DNA of 64,000 bases from Curtobacterium flaccumfaciens pv. betae. Lineage in GTDB: Bacteria; Actinomycetota; Actinomycetes; Actinomycetales; Microbacteriaceae. The position numbers and the translations under genes were made by a program. This document shows positions 54,089 through 61,994 of the stretch, in pieces. The DNA is taken from the NCBI RefSeq assembly GCF_026241855.1, contig NZ_JAPJDC010000001.1:1178001-1242000 (forward strand), in the 5' to 3' direction. Position 1 is the first letter of the stretch, and each line of letters opens with the position of its first letter. The notes beneath the pieces are model-generated. The model had not been told where the DNA came from, ran no database searches, and worked only from the letters and a program-made list of their open reading frames with translations.

Positions 54089-55072
54089 TCATCGGATGGT
54101 GACGACGAGCTTGCCTGACCGGGTCCCGTCCTCCATGTCGCGGTGGGCCTGCACGATCCCCTCGAGCGGGTACACCTTCGCGATCGGGACCTGCACGGTG
54201 CCGGCTGCGACGGTGTCGAGGAACGCCTGCAGCACCGATGCCGGCAGGTCGCTCGCTTCGCCGGAGTACGCGGTGAGGCGCACCCCGTTGGGGATCACCG
54301 CCATCGGGTAGAAGTCGGGGATGGTCCAGACGTCGGAGAGCATCCCGCTGAACGACACGGTGCCGTGGACGGCTGTCGCCCGGAGCGTGTCGGGCAGCGT
54401 GTCGGTGCCGATCAACTCGACCGCTCCGTTGACGCCGTCCGGCACGATTCGACGGACCGTCTCGGCGATCCTGCCCGAGTCCACCACGACGTGGTCCGCA
54501 CCAGTGGTGTGCAGTCGCTCCGTGCGGTCCGGGTTGCGAGTGGTGGCAATGACGGTCATGCCCTGCTGCTTCGCCAGCACGATGCACGCCAGGCCGATCG
54601 ACGACGTGCCACCGCGGATCAGGATCGTGTCGCCCCGGCGGGCACCGACGCCCACGGTGAGCGAACCGTGTGCGGTCTGCAGCATCTCGGGGACGGCGCC
54701 GAGCAGGGACCAGTCGAGGCTGCTCCGGAACGGCACGACGCTGCTGGCCGGAACGACGGTGTACTCGGCGTAGCCCCCGTCGAAGTCGCGACCCATCCCG
54801 CCCATCAGCCCGGCCACTTGGGTACCGGCGGGGAACTCTCCACCTGGGGCTGCCTCCACGGTCCCGACGGCTTCGATCCCGGGCACCCGTGGGAAGGTCC
54901 CGAAATGGCCCATGCCGCGGCGGAAGTGCAGCTCGGACCGGTTGAGCCCGAACGCTTCCACACGGATCAGCACCTGGCCCGGGCCTGGGATCGGGATCGG
55001 CAGCTCACGGAGGTGCAACACGTCGGGGCCACCGGGTGCGTCGATCACGACGGCCCGCATGGTCGCCGTCAT
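54089..55072 (-). CDS. Zinc-independent quinone oxidoreductase (MDR family)
   Basis: NADPH-dependent quinone or enone reductase, 327 residues. It has the GroES-like start (A-P-G-G-P-D-V-L-H-L-R-E-L-P), G-L-N-R-S-E-L-H, and the nucleotide fold I-R-G-G-T-S-S-I-G-L-A with V-I-A-T-T-R-N-P, and lacks the zinc cysteines of alcohol dehydrogenases. ATG 55072 overlaps the stop of the MarR gene by 4 bases, with GGAGG upstream. The regulator is translated first in this two-gene operon, so the enzyme is probably induced by a compound sensed by MarR. Confidence 0.9.
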   Translation of the reverse strand: MTATMRAVVIDAPGGPDVLHLRELPIPIPGPGQVLIRVEAFGLNRSELHFRRGMGHFGTFPRVPGIEAVGTVEAAPGGEFPAGTQVAGLMGGMGRDFDGGYAEYTVVPASSVVPFRSSLDWSLLGAVPEMLQTAHGSLTVGVGARRGDTILIRGGTSSIGLACIVLAKQQGMTVIATTRNPDRTERLHTTGADHVVVDSGRIAETVRRIVPDGVNGAVELIGTDTLPDTLRATAVHGTVSFSGMLSDVWTIPDFYPMAVIPNGVRLTAYSGEASDLPASVLQAFLDTVAAGTVQVPIAKVYPLEGIVQAHRDMEDGTRSGKLVVTIR

Positions 55073-55563
55073 CGCCTTGCCTCCAACGTCGACTGCAGGC
55101 GCTCGAGTGCCGCGATGCCGTCTGCGATCGCCGTGGCATCGGCATCCGAGAGCACGGCGTCCAGCGCTTGGTCGAACCGCTCGTCCGCGAGGGCGAAGGC
55201 GTCTCTCCCCTGGGGTGAGAGCACACTGCGGACACTGCGCCGATCGTCCGGGTCCGTCGAACGCTCGAGGAAACCATCGGCGGCGAGCCGGTCGAGCAAG
55301 CGACTGGCTGCAGCGATCGACGTCCCGACGCCGGTCGCGACGTCCTGCACCCGGGCGCCCGATGGGGCCGCCTGGACGATCCGCAACACTTCCAGTCGGG
55401 CCAGGCTCAGCACACCCTCGCCCCGCATCCGCTTCTCGACCGCGTTCCACACGTCGGTCTCGTGCCGCACCAGCGCGGCGAAGTACTCGTGCAGACGCGC
55501 CGCTCGCCCGGTCCGGTCATCCGCGGCGTCGATTCCAGGGAGGGGGGCGAGTTCCGTGCTCAT
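55069..55563 (-). CDS. MarR-family transcriptional regulator
   Basis: A 164-residue winged-helix regulator: A-R-L-E-V-L-R-I-V-Q before the recognition region V-Q-D-V-A-T-G-V-G-T-S-I-A-A-A-S-R-L-L-D-R-L, and the wing D-P-D-D-R-R-S-V-R. It is divergent from the SnoaL-like gene across 44 bases containing a palindromic operator, and co-transcribed with the quinone reductase. Likely an autorepressor released by an electrophile or quinone; the ligand is unknown. Confidence 0.92.
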   Translation of the reverse strand: MSTELAPLPGIDAADDRTGRAARLHEYFAALVRHETDVWNAVEKRMRGEGVLSLARLEVLRIVQAAPSGARVQDVATGVGTSIAAASRLLDRLAADGFLERSTDPDDRRSVRSVLSPQGRDAFALADERFDQALDAVLSDADATAIADGIAALERLQSTLEARR

Positions 55564-55581
55564 GCTTCGACTCTACGGCAT

Positions 55582-55601
55582 CTACTTGCTATGTAAAGTA
55601 G
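55582..55601. promoter_or_regulatory. Putative MarR operator
   Basis: CTACTT-N8-AAGTAG, a 20-bp inverted repeat between the divergent MarR and SnoaL-like genes, overlapping a TAAAGT -10 box (55,594-55,599) that lies 8 bases before ATG 55608. Confidence 0.65.
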
Positions 55602-55607
55602 TTGCCC

Positions 55608-56030
55608 ATGACCACAGACACACGCCTCTCGTTCCTGCGATTCGTCGACTTCATCAACAGCGCCGACCCGTCCATCGGTGAGACGGTCATCGCACCGGAG
55701 GCGGCGTTCTTGACGCCGTTCTCGCCCGAGCCGCTGCGCGGGCTGCCGGGGTACCTGCAAATCCTGACGATCATGCGGGGCGCGTTCTCTGACATCCAGT
55801 GGAGCATCGACCGGATCGTCGTCGAGGGCGACACGGTCGCAGCACGTTTCGAACTCCGCGGCACGCACGACGGCGAGTTCCTCGGTGTCCCCGCTACGGG
55901 GAGGACGGTGGTCGCGAACGCGAGCAACTTCTACCGTTTCGACGAGGGACTGATCGTCGACGAGGTCGGTCAGCCGGACGTGCTCAGCATCCTCGGGCAG
56001 ATCGGGGCGCTCCCGCCGGCACTCGGCTGA
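55608..56030 (+). CDS. SnoaL-like/ester cyclase-type protein (NTF2 fold)
   Basis: A 140-residue protein of the SnoaL/NTF2 superfamily: F-V-D-F-I-N-S start, L-R-G-L-P-G-Y-L-Q-I-L, and the core V-V-E-G-D-T-V-A-A-R-F-E-L-R-G-T-H-D-G-E-F-L-G-V-P-A-T-G-R. Members isomerise or hydrolyse small molecules, often polyketides or aromatics; the substrate is unknown. It shares the operator region with the divergent MarR gene. Confidence 0.85.
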   Translation: MTTDTRLSFLRFVDFINSADPSIGETVIAPEAAFLTPFSPEPLRGLPGYLQILTIMRGAFSDIQWSIDRIVVEGDTVAARFELRGTHDGEFLGVPATGRTVVANASNFYRFDEGLIVDEVGQPDVLSILGQIGALPPALG

Positions 56031-56070
56031 ACGGTCACCGTTGAACGCCCTCGAGAGCCCACCCGTTGTC

Positions 56071-56143
56071 GCAGATGCGCATCGGGGGAGTGAGCGACCT
56101 GGAACCGTGGATGCTGCTCGGGTTCGGCGAGGACATGCGCTGA
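56071..56143 (+). pseudogene. 3' remnant of an SMI1/KNR4-like gene
   Basis: Only the last codons remain: S-D-L-E-P-W-M-L-L-G-F-G-E-D-M-R then TGA, matching the end of the intact gene at 62,791-63,354 (H-D-L-E-P-W-T-L-L-A-F-G-E-D-V-P). No upstream part is present. Confidence 0.65.
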
Positions 56144-56204
56144 TCGCTACGGTGATGCGCGCTCAGCCTCGGGCGGCAGCGGCGTCCGTTGGCAAGGTGC
56201 ATGG

Positions 56205-56424
56205 ATGCAGACCGAGGACGATTGGCAGATCGCCACCCGAGCTCCGTCACCGACGCTGTTCGCGGTGTCACTCGAGACCAGCGGGCCGAGTGGCCCGGGG
56301 ATCCTGCGGCTGTTCGGCCCAGACCTCAACACAAAAGGGCAGCGAGCTCGAACCTGGCTCGCTCGCGGCGAAACGAAAGGAGTTCGCCGAGTTCTCCAGT
56401 CGAGACCGCACCGAGGTCGAGTGA
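56205..56424 (+). pseudogene. Truncated, frameshifted paralogue of the 42,704 gene
   Basis: The first part reads L-F-A-V-S-L-E-T-S-G-P-S-G-P-G-I-L-R-L-F-G, nearly identical to the intact protein at 42,704-43,087. An extra base near 56,336-56,340 shifts the frame; the rest (S-E-L-E-P-G-S-L-A-A-K-R) continues in the next frame to TGA. The N-terminal half is missing. Confidence 0.75.
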
Positions 56425-56561
56425 TCGGGCGTGACCCGCGGTCGTCGTCGAGGAGGTCCGGAGCGCAGCCGGCGACGGACCGGGGTGGCCGCCACATCCG
56501 GGCACGGACGTCACTTCGCCAGCGCGCGCGGATCGCGGAGAGTCGAGAGTTAGATGGACGC

Positions 56562-56789
56562 ATGTTCCCTCGCATTCCGCCTCGTGTGTTCGGCCTTGCG
56601 TTCGGCCTCGGGGCTCTGGTCGCGGGGCTCGTGATGGCGCTCCTCGGTGCGGGCGTCCAGTACGTCGGGCTCGTGGCCGGAGGGCTGGTCATCGCGACGA
56701 TGGGGTTGCTGGCTGCGAGCGTCGGAGCGATCGGCTTCGCACTCCACGGGTCTGCCCGTTCCGAGCGTGACCGGACGAAGCGAACCTGA
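56562..56789 (+). CDS. Small hypothetical membrane protein
   Basis: A 75-residue product with two Gly/Ala/Val-rich helices (V-F-G-L-A-F-G-L-G-A-L-V-A-G and V-G-L-V-A-G-G-L-V-I-A-T-M-G) and a charged tail. ATG 56562 follows TTAGAT at 6 bases, a weak fit to the leaderless pattern. No known family. The 179 bases after it hold nothing I can identify. Confidence 0.55.
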   Translation: MFPRIPPRVFGLAFGLGALVAGLVMALLGAGVQYVGLVAGGLVIATMGLLAASVGAIGFALHGSARSERDRTKRT

Positions 56790-56968
56790 GTCGCTGGCAG
56801 GCTCGTTCGGCGGTTGATCCGTTACCGAACGGCGATCGTCCTGAGTGGTGAGCACATCGCCACGACGACGGCGCCGGTGAACAAGGCAGTTCGCACGACG
56901 CGTCCCTGTCCTGGTGGCCGATCGGCCAACGAGACCCCCGGTGGTCGGCCGGGCAACCGCGATGGCGT

Positions 56969-57451
56969 CTATCCGCGGAGCCGGTCCGCGGCGTCCGACG
57001 CGGCATCGACCATGCGGCGGATGAACGCGGCGTGGTGCTCGAGCTCCGCTGCAGGTACCTGTTGCAGGGCGGCAGCGATCTCGGCGGTCGACCGCTCCGT
57101 GAACGCCCGCGCGCGTTCCCGTGCCGCCGGTGTCGGACGGAGCGTCACCCGGCGCCGGTCGGTGTGCTCGCGGCTGCGTGTGAGCAGGCCCGCCGCTTCC
57201 AAGCGGTTCAGCAGCACCGTCACGGAGCCGGAGGTCATACCGATCCTCTGCCCGAGTCGTGCCGGCGACAGCGGGTCCCCGGACGAGTCGGCCCAGAGCA
57301 CCTGTCCGAGGGCGTTCGCATCCGTGGTCGGCAGGTCGAGCCACGAGGACATCAGCTGGTTGAGTTCGGCGAACGCCACGGCCCACGTCTGGAGCGCTTC
57401 CATCGCCTCGACCTGGGGTGCGTTCCACTCCATCTCGAACACGTCGTCCAT
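56969..57451 (-). CDS. MarR-family transcriptional regulator
   Basis: A 160-residue MarR protein: recognition region L-G-Q-R-I-G-M-T-S-G-S-V-T-V-L-L-N-R-L-E and wing R-E-H-T-D-R-R-R-V. It is divergent from the FAD monooxygenase, with an inverted repeat between them, so the usual arrangement of a repressor beside the catabolic or detoxifying gene it controls is likely. Confidence 0.92.
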   Translation of the reverse strand: MDDVFEMEWNAPQVEAMEALQTWAVAFAELNQLMSSWLDLPTTDANALGQVLWADSSGDPLSPARLGQRIGMTSGSVTVLLNRLEAAGLLTRSREHTDRRRVTLRPTPAARERARAFTERSTAEIAAALQQVPAAELEHHAAFIRRMVDAASDAADRLRG

Positions 57452-57458
57452 CAGATTC

Positions 57459-57487
57459 CTTTACTGTGTAGTATCTTTATTGTAAAG
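57459..57487. promoter_or_regulatory. Putative MarR operator
   Basis: CTTTAC (57,459-57,464) and GTAAAG (57,482-57,487) are reverse complements separated by 17 bases. The site overlaps TATTGT, the best -10 candidate for the monooxygenase gene. Confidence 0.55.
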
Positions 57488-57506
57488 CTCACAACGGAGG
57501 AACACC

Positions 57507-58697
57507 ATGGCAAACCGCACCGCTGTCATCTCAGGAGCCAGTATTGCTGGCCTCTCGACCGCCTACTGGCTCCGACGGACCGGATGGGACGTGACCGTCA
57601 TCGAACGCGCCGCTGCGTTCCGTGACGGCGGACAGAACGTCGACGTCCGAGGCGTCGCGCGCGACGTGCTTCGCAAGATGGGCTTGTTCGACGCCGTGAA
57701 GGCACGGAACACCACCGAGACGGGCACCGTCCTCGTCGACGGGCGCGGGGCCGTCACTGCCGAACTCCCCTCCGACGGGGCTGGCGGTGCGACCGCGGAA
57801 CTCGAGATCCTGCGCGGCGACCTCGCTCGGACGATCCTCGACAGCCTGCCGGCCGGCGTCTCCTTCATCTACGGGGACACCGTGTCGGACGTCGCCGACG
57901 ACGCTGCGGGAGTCACCGTGACGACCGCGAAGGGGCAGTGCCTGAGCGCGGACCTGTTCGTCATCGCCGAGGGTGTGCGGTCCCGGACTCGTGGCATGGT
58001 CTTCGATGAGGACGACGTCGACCAGCGTGACCTCGACGTCACCATGGTGTTCGGGACCATCCCGCGGACCGACGGCGATGACGACCGTTGGCGGTGGCAC
58101 AACGCCGTTCGCGGACGCCAAGTCCACCTGCGACCCGACCCGTACGGCACCACCCGCGCGATCCTCGCCTACTCTCCCGGGGACGACGTCATCGGCCTGA
58201 CTCGTGAGCAGACACTCGCGGCGGTGCGGCGCAGGTACGACGGAGTCGGGTGGGAGGCGCCGCGGGTCCTGGACGCGCTCGACACGTCCCCGGACGTCTA
58301 CATCGACCAGCTCCAGCAGATCCGGATGCGGACCTGGCACCGCGGCCACGTCGTGATGGCCGGTGACGCCGGATGGTGCGTCACGCCGATGGGTGGCGGC
58401 GGTGCCTCACTCGCGCTCACCGCCGGGTACGTCCTGGCCGCAGAGCTCGCAGACGCGACGAAGGACCAGGCGGCAGCGCTGACTGCTTACGAGACATGGA
58501 TGCGCCCGCTGGTCGATGATGTGCAGGACCTCCCTCGTGGGCTCAAGGCTCTGGCGTACCCGCAGTCCCGACTCGCGCTCGCGCTCCGCGGGCTCCTGAA
58601 CAAGGTGTTGATGTCACGGCCGCTCCGACCTGTCGCCATGAAGCTCACCCAGGTCGCCGAGACCGATCGCGAGTTGCCGGTCCTCCTCGATCGCTGA
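57507..58697 (+). CDS. FAD-dependent monooxygenase (PHBH/aromatic hydroxylase group)
   Basis: A 396-residue flavoprotein. N-terminal FAD motif I-S-G-A-S-I-A-G-L-S-T-A-Y-W-L, then R-G-D-L-A-R-T-I-L for NADPH and FAD contact, and the second FAD motif A-G-D-A-G-W-C-V-T-P-M-G-G-G-G-A-S-L near residue 285. Members hydroxylate or epoxidise aromatic compounds, including tetracyclines; the substrate cannot be read here. ATG 57507 has GGAGG 6 bases upstream. Confidence 0.92.
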   Translation: MANRTAVISGASIAGLSTAYWLRRTGWDVTVIERAAAFRDGGQNVDVRGVARDVLRKMGLFDAVKARNTTETGTVLVDGRGAVTAELPSDGAGGATAELEILRGDLARTILDSLPAGVSFIYGDTVSDVADDAAGVTVTTAKGQCLSADLFVIAEGVRSRTRGMVFDEDDVDQRDLDVTMVFGTIPRTDGDDDRWRWHNAVRGRQVHLRPDPYGTTRAILAYSPGDDVIGLTREQTLAAVRRRYDGVGWEAPRVLDALDTSPDVYIDQLQQIRMRTWHRGHVVMAGDAGWCVTPMGGGGASLALTAGYVLAAELADATKDQAAALTAYETWMRPLVDDVQDLPRGLKALAYPQSRLALALRGLLNKVLMSRPLRPVAMKLTQVAETDRELPVLLDR

Positions 58698-58754
58698 GTC
58701 CTCAGCGCGGGACGGGGCGCGCTCACCGCGCGTGACGTGCGGCAAGCTGGGAGC

Positions 58755-59093
58755 ATGTCCGACACAGCCTCAGGGACCGTCCACTTCCACCAGAAGCACC
58801 ACGAAGCGATCATCAGCGGCGAGAAGGTCACCACCGTCCGGTGGAACGAGTCTGTGCAGGTCGGCGCGGCGACGTTCGTCTTCGACGATCACCCGACCGC
58901 CGAACCAGTGGCTGGCACGATCACCGCCGTGCACCGGTACCGGCTCGACACCCTCACGGCAGAACAGGCGCATCAGCCGCCGGAGACGGACATGCGGCGC
59001 TTCGGCCAGCAGCTCCGTGAGAACTACTACCCCGAGATGCCGGACGATGCGATCGTCGAGGTGGCCGAACTCACGACCAGGCCGTCCCGGTAG
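58755..59093 (+). CDS. ASCH-domain protein
   Basis: A 112-residue protein with an ASCH-type fold (PUA-like): F-H-Q-K-H-H-E-A-I-I-S-G-E-K-V-T-T-V-R, then V-A-G-T-I-T-A-V-H-R-Y. ASCH proteins bind RNA or hydrolyse modified nucleosides such as N4-acetylcytidine; the role here is unknown. ATG 58755 follows CAAGCT with a 6-base spacer, one mismatch from the leaderless box. Confidence 0.8.
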   Translation: MSDTASGTVHFHQKHHEAIISGEKVTTVRWNESVQVGAATFVFDDHPTAEPVAGTITAVHRYRLDTLTAEQAHQPPETDMRRFGQQLRENYYPEMPDDAIVEVAELTTRPSR

Positions 59094-59126
59094 TCGGTCG
59101 CCTGTCGCGCGCGAGCGCCGCCGTCG

Positions 59127-59561
59127 TCATCGATCTCGGGCGTCACCGTCGCCGTCGAAGACCTGCCGGTTGCCGGCCATCACCTGCTGGTGTTCCCGTA
59201 CCCAGTCGGCGAGGGCGAGCGCCACGTACTGCAGCGACCGTCCGAGGTTGGTGAGCTCGTACTCGACGCGGGGCGGCACCTCGGCGTGGACCGTCCGCGA
59301 GACGAGCCCGTCGCGCTCGAGTGCGCGCAGCGTCACGGTCAGCATTCGGCGTGAGATGCCGGGGATGACCTCGGAGAGCTCGGTGAACCGCCGCCGCTCG
59401 TCGCCGAGCACCCCGATCACCAACAGCGTCCACTTGTCGCCCATCCGGGACAGCAGCGACCGGAAGAGTTCCGGGTCCTCGCTCGTGCACAGCTCGGCCA
59501 TCGTGGGCATCGACTGGTGGAGCCGGGCCTGCAACGTCTCCAGCGCGGTCTGGTCCGGCAT
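59127..59561 (-). CDS. HxlR-family transcriptional regulator
   Basis: A 144-residue winged-helix regulator of HxlR/YodB type: L-L-S-R-M-G-D-K-W-T-L-L-V-I-G-V-L, then R-R-F-T-E-L-S-E-V-I-P-G-I-S-R-R-M-L and V-E-Y-E-L-T-N-L-G-R-S-L. It is divergent from the azoreductase-like gene, like the Bacillus YodB-AzoR1 pair that senses quinones. Cys in E-L-C-T-S-E-D may be the sensor, by analogy only. Start ATG 59561. Confidence 0.92.
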   Translation of the reverse strand: MPDQTALETLQARLHQSMPTMAELCTSEDPELFRSLLSRMGDKWTLLVIGVLGDERRRFTELSEVIPGISRRMLTVTLRALERDGLVSRTVHAEVPPRVEYELTNLGRSLQYVALALADWVREHQQVMAGNRQVFDGDGDARDR

Positions 59562-59573
59562 GGTGTCTCCCGT

Positions 59574-59590
59574 GGTTACTGCCGGGTAAC
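59574..59590. promoter_or_regulatory. HxlR operator 1 (GGTTAC-N6-GTAAC)
   Basis: GGTTAC followed by 6 bases and GTAAC, close to the HxlR gene start. A further half-site GGTAAC lies near 59,605. Confidence 0.6.
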
Positions 59591-59627
59591 AGGGGATCGT
59601 TTGCGGTAACGGGAACCCGGCGGGCAG

Positions 59628-59644
59628 GGTTACCCATCGTAACC
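59628..59644. promoter_or_regulatory. HxlR operator 2 (GGTTAC-N5-GTAACC)
   Basis: A perfect 17-bp inverted repeat about 40 bases before the azoreductase start. With operator 1 it makes the 124-base divergent region a likely site for autoregulation and repression of the oxidoreductase. Confidence 0.7.
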
Positions 59645-59685
59645 GAAGCCCGGGTCGTCGACCCGGGAACGATCGAAGGAGTGTC

Positions 59686-60339
59686 ATGACCCTGTTCCGC
59701 CTGGACGCCAGCATCCGCACCGACGGCTCCACCAGCCGAGCACTCGGCGACATCGTCGAGACCGAGTGGAGTGCCGTGCATGCGGGCTCCGAGGTGACCC
59801 GCCGTCACGTCGGCACCGATCCCGTGCCCGCCGACAGCTGGGCGAACGCCGTCGCCGCCTCCGCGACGCCCGAGTTCGAGCGCACGGCGGCCCAGGTCGC
59901 CGCGGTCGCCCTGGCCGCCGAGCTGACCGACGAGCTCGCCGATGCCGACGCGCTGCTGTTCGCCGTGCCGCTCTACAACTTCGGCGTCTCGCAGCACTTC
60001 AAGTCCTACGTCGACCTCGTCCTGACCGACCCGCGGATGGCACCCGGCGCCGTGCCCGCGACCGCGGGCAAGCCGGCCGTCCTCGTGACGGTGCAGGGCG
60101 GCAACTACTCCGCCGGCACACCCAGGGAGGGCTGGGACCACGCCACGGCTTGGATGCGCCGCATCCTGGAGGACGTCTGGCAGCTCGACCTCGACGTGGT
60201 GACGCGTGAGTTCACGCTCGTCGGGGTGAACCCCGCCCTCGACCAGTTCACGGAGCTGGCCGACGAGCTGCGGGTCCGTGCCGAAGAGCAGGCAGCACGA
60301 CACGGCCGCACGCTGGCGGCCGTGCCGAAGGCTGCGTGA
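59686..60339 (+). CDS. FMN-dependent NADH-azoreductase-like oxidoreductase
   Basis: Flavodoxin-fold quinone/azo reductase, 217 residues: start L-D-A-S-I-R-T-D-G-S-T-S-R (phosphate loop), F-A-V-P-L-Y-N-F-G-V-S-Q (flavin contact) and V-Q-G-G-N-Y-S. It carries out two-electron quinone reduction that avoids radicals. ATG 59686 has GGAG upstream. Control by the divergent HxlR gene is strongly suggested by the operators. Confidence 0.9.
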   Translation: MTLFRLDASIRTDGSTSRALGDIVETEWSAVHAGSEVTRRHVGTDPVPADSWANAVAASATPEFERTAAQVAAVALAAELTDELADADALLFAVPLYNFGVSQHFKSYVDLVLTDPRMAPGAVPATAGKPAVLVTVQGGNYSAGTPREGWDHATAWMRRILEDVWQLDLDVVTREFTLVGVNPALDQFTELADELRVRAEEQAARHGRTLAAVPKAA

Positions 60340-60348
60340 AGCCGGCTC

Positions 60349-61059
60349 CTACGACGCGAGCATCTGCGCCACCACGGCGTACAGCTCCTCGGGGCGGCCG
60401 GCGAGCATCTGCTTGATCAACGCGGTCTGCTCGTCGACGACGACCTCGTAGTCGTCGCGCTCGACCCCGTCCAGGGTCGCGCGCGCCACGTCCGCCGGGT
60501 CGGTCTTGGCCATCGAGATCCCCGCGGTCATGTCGGTGTCGGCCACTCCGAGGTGCACGGACATCACCGTGGTTCCTTGGCCGGCCAGCTCGTGACGCAA
60601 CGCGTTGCCCATGTTCCACAGGGCGGCCTTCGACACCGCGTAGGCGGAGGCTCCGGGCATCGCGAGCCACGAGGCACCCGAGGCGATGTTCACGATGCCC
60701 CCACCGCCGTTCGCCGCCAGGACCGGCGCGAACGCACGGATCACGGACAGGGTGCCCCAGACGTTCGTGTCCATGTCGGCGTGCGCTGCGTCCAGATCGC
60801 CCAGCAGGGTCGCCGTGGTCGCGATCCCGGCGTTGTTGACCAGGAGATCGACGTCGGCGGCGACCGCGGCGGCCGCTGCGACCGACGCGGGGGAGGTGAT
60901 GTCGAGGGCGAGGCGCTCGACGCCCTCGAGGTCGATCAGTTCGGGGCGTCGGGCGGTGGCGTAGACCTTCGCCCCGCGTGCGATCAGCTGCGCGGCGAGG
61001 TGGCGACCGATACCGCGGTTCGTGCCGGTGACGAGGGCAGTGGCTCCAGAGAGGTTCAT
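60349..61059 (-). CDS. Short-chain dehydrogenase/reductase
   Basis: Classical SDR of 236 residues: T-G-T-N-R-G-I-G (11-18), N-N-A-G-I-A, catalytic Ser in I-A-S-G-A-S and Tyr140-x3-Lys144 in Y-A-V-S-K. Substrate unknown. The gene ends 9 bases from the azoreductase stop, convergent. It is divergent from a MerR gene across a dyad, so MerR-type control is likely. Confidence 0.93.
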   Translation of the reverse strand: MNLSGATALVTGTNRGIGRHLAAQLIARGAKVYATARRPELIDLEGVERLALDITSPASVAAAAAVAADVDLLVNNAGIATTATLLGDLDAAHADMDTNVWGTLSVIRAFAPVLAANGGGGIVNIASGASWLAMPGASAYAVSKAALWNMGNALRHELAGQGTTVMSVHLGVADTDMTAGISMAKTDPADVARATLDGVERDDYEVVVDEQTALIKQMLAGRPEELYAVVAQMLAS

Positions 61060-61075
61060 GCCGCTACGGTAGAAC

Positions 61076-61091
61076 CTGACGTTGACGTGAG
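61076..61091. promoter_or_regulatory. Putative MerR operator
   Basis: CTGACG-TTGA-CGTGAG is a 16-bp dyad with one mismatched pair, lying between the divergent SDR and MerR genes. Confidence 0.5.
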
Positions 61092-61114
61092 AATCAAGCC
61101 CGAGGGACAGAACG

Positions 61115-61510
61115 ATGCGGATCGGTGAACTCGCAGAACGGGCCGGCGTCAGCGTCCGGTCGCTGCGGTACTACGAGGAACAGGGCCTCCTCGAGTCCGA
61201 GCGGACCACGGGCGGACACCGGGAGTACCGCGAGCCCGATGTCGCGCGGGTGCGCTTCATGCAGATGCTCTACGCGGCGGGCATGCCGAGTCGTCGGATC
61301 GTCGAGATCCTGCCCTTCCTCGACACCGGGGTCGCGACGCGGACGATGCTCGACCACTTCGACGAGGAGAGCGATCGCATCCGACGCCAGATCGAGGCCC
61401 TCGGTGCCACCCACGACCGCCTCGCGCGGCTCCGCGACATCGCGGCGGAGTCCGTCGCGGGGCGGCCGCCGGAGGAGTGCCGCTCGTCGGCGAACGCCGC
61501 CGCCGCCTGA
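61115..61510 (+). CDS. MerR-family transcriptional regulator
   Basis: A 131-residue regulator: N-terminal M-R-I-G-E-L-A-E-R-A-G-V-S-V-R-S-L-R-Y-Y-E-E-Q-G-L-L, R-x-Y, then a dimerisation coiled coil. No metal-binding cysteine cluster is seen; one Cys near the end (P-P-E-E-C-R). Probably senses an organic stressor and controls the divergent SDR gene. Confidence 0.93.
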   Translation: MRIGELAERAGVSVRSLRYYEEQGLLESERTTGGHREYREPDVARVRFMQMLYAAGMPSRRIVEILPFLDTGVATRTMLDHFDEESDRIRRQIEALGATHDRLARLRDIAAESVAGRPPEECRSSANAAAA

Positions 61511-61520
61511 GCAACGCGGT

Positions 61521-61910
61521 CTAGCCGGCGGCGGCGGGCCTGCTGAACAGGTTGACGACGTTGCCGTCCGGGTCGCGGACCAGTGCGGAGCGGTTGCCCC
61601 ACGGCATCGTGGTCGGTTCGAGGACGACGTCGTCGCTGCTGAGCTGCAGTCCGGCGAACTCGCCGTCGACGTCGGCGACCTCGAACTCGATGAGCACGGA
61701 ACGGTTCGTCGCGGGCGTCAGCGCGCCGCCGAGCATGGCGACCGTGGCGGTGCTGGCGATCGCGAGGGTCCCACCCGTGCCGCTGAACTGCGCGAAGACC
61801 GGTGCGGGGCGCTCGGCCGGCTGGCGGGTGATCCGCTCGTAGAAGGCGACCATGCCTTCGAGGTCGTCGGTGATGATGCGGACGGATGCGAACGACATGG
61901 GGTTCCTCAC
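61521..61910 (-). CDS. VOC-superfamily (glyoxalase-like) protein
   Basis: A 129-residue vicinal-oxygen-chelate fold protein: F-A-S-V-R-I-I-T-D-D-L-E-G-M-V-A-F-Y-E-R start and the end W-G-N-R-S-A-L-V-R-D-P-D-G-N-V-V-N-L-F. Members include glyoxalases, dioxygenases and antibiotic-binding proteins; which one cannot be told. Convergent with the MerR gene. The WYL regulator lies upstream on the same strand. Confidence 0.88.
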   Translation of the reverse strand: MRNPMSFASVRIITDDLEGMVAFYERITRQPAERPAPVFAQFSGTGGTLAIASTATVAMLGGALTPATNRSVLIEFEVADVDGEFAGLQLSSDDVVLEPTTMPWGNRSALVRDPDGNVVNLFSRPAAAG

Positions 61911-61994
61911 GGTGGTGCTGCTGACTCGGAGCGACCAGCATCTCCGGCCGTCGCGACACCGTCCTGTCGGTGTTTCCGGAAACCGACGGCGCAG

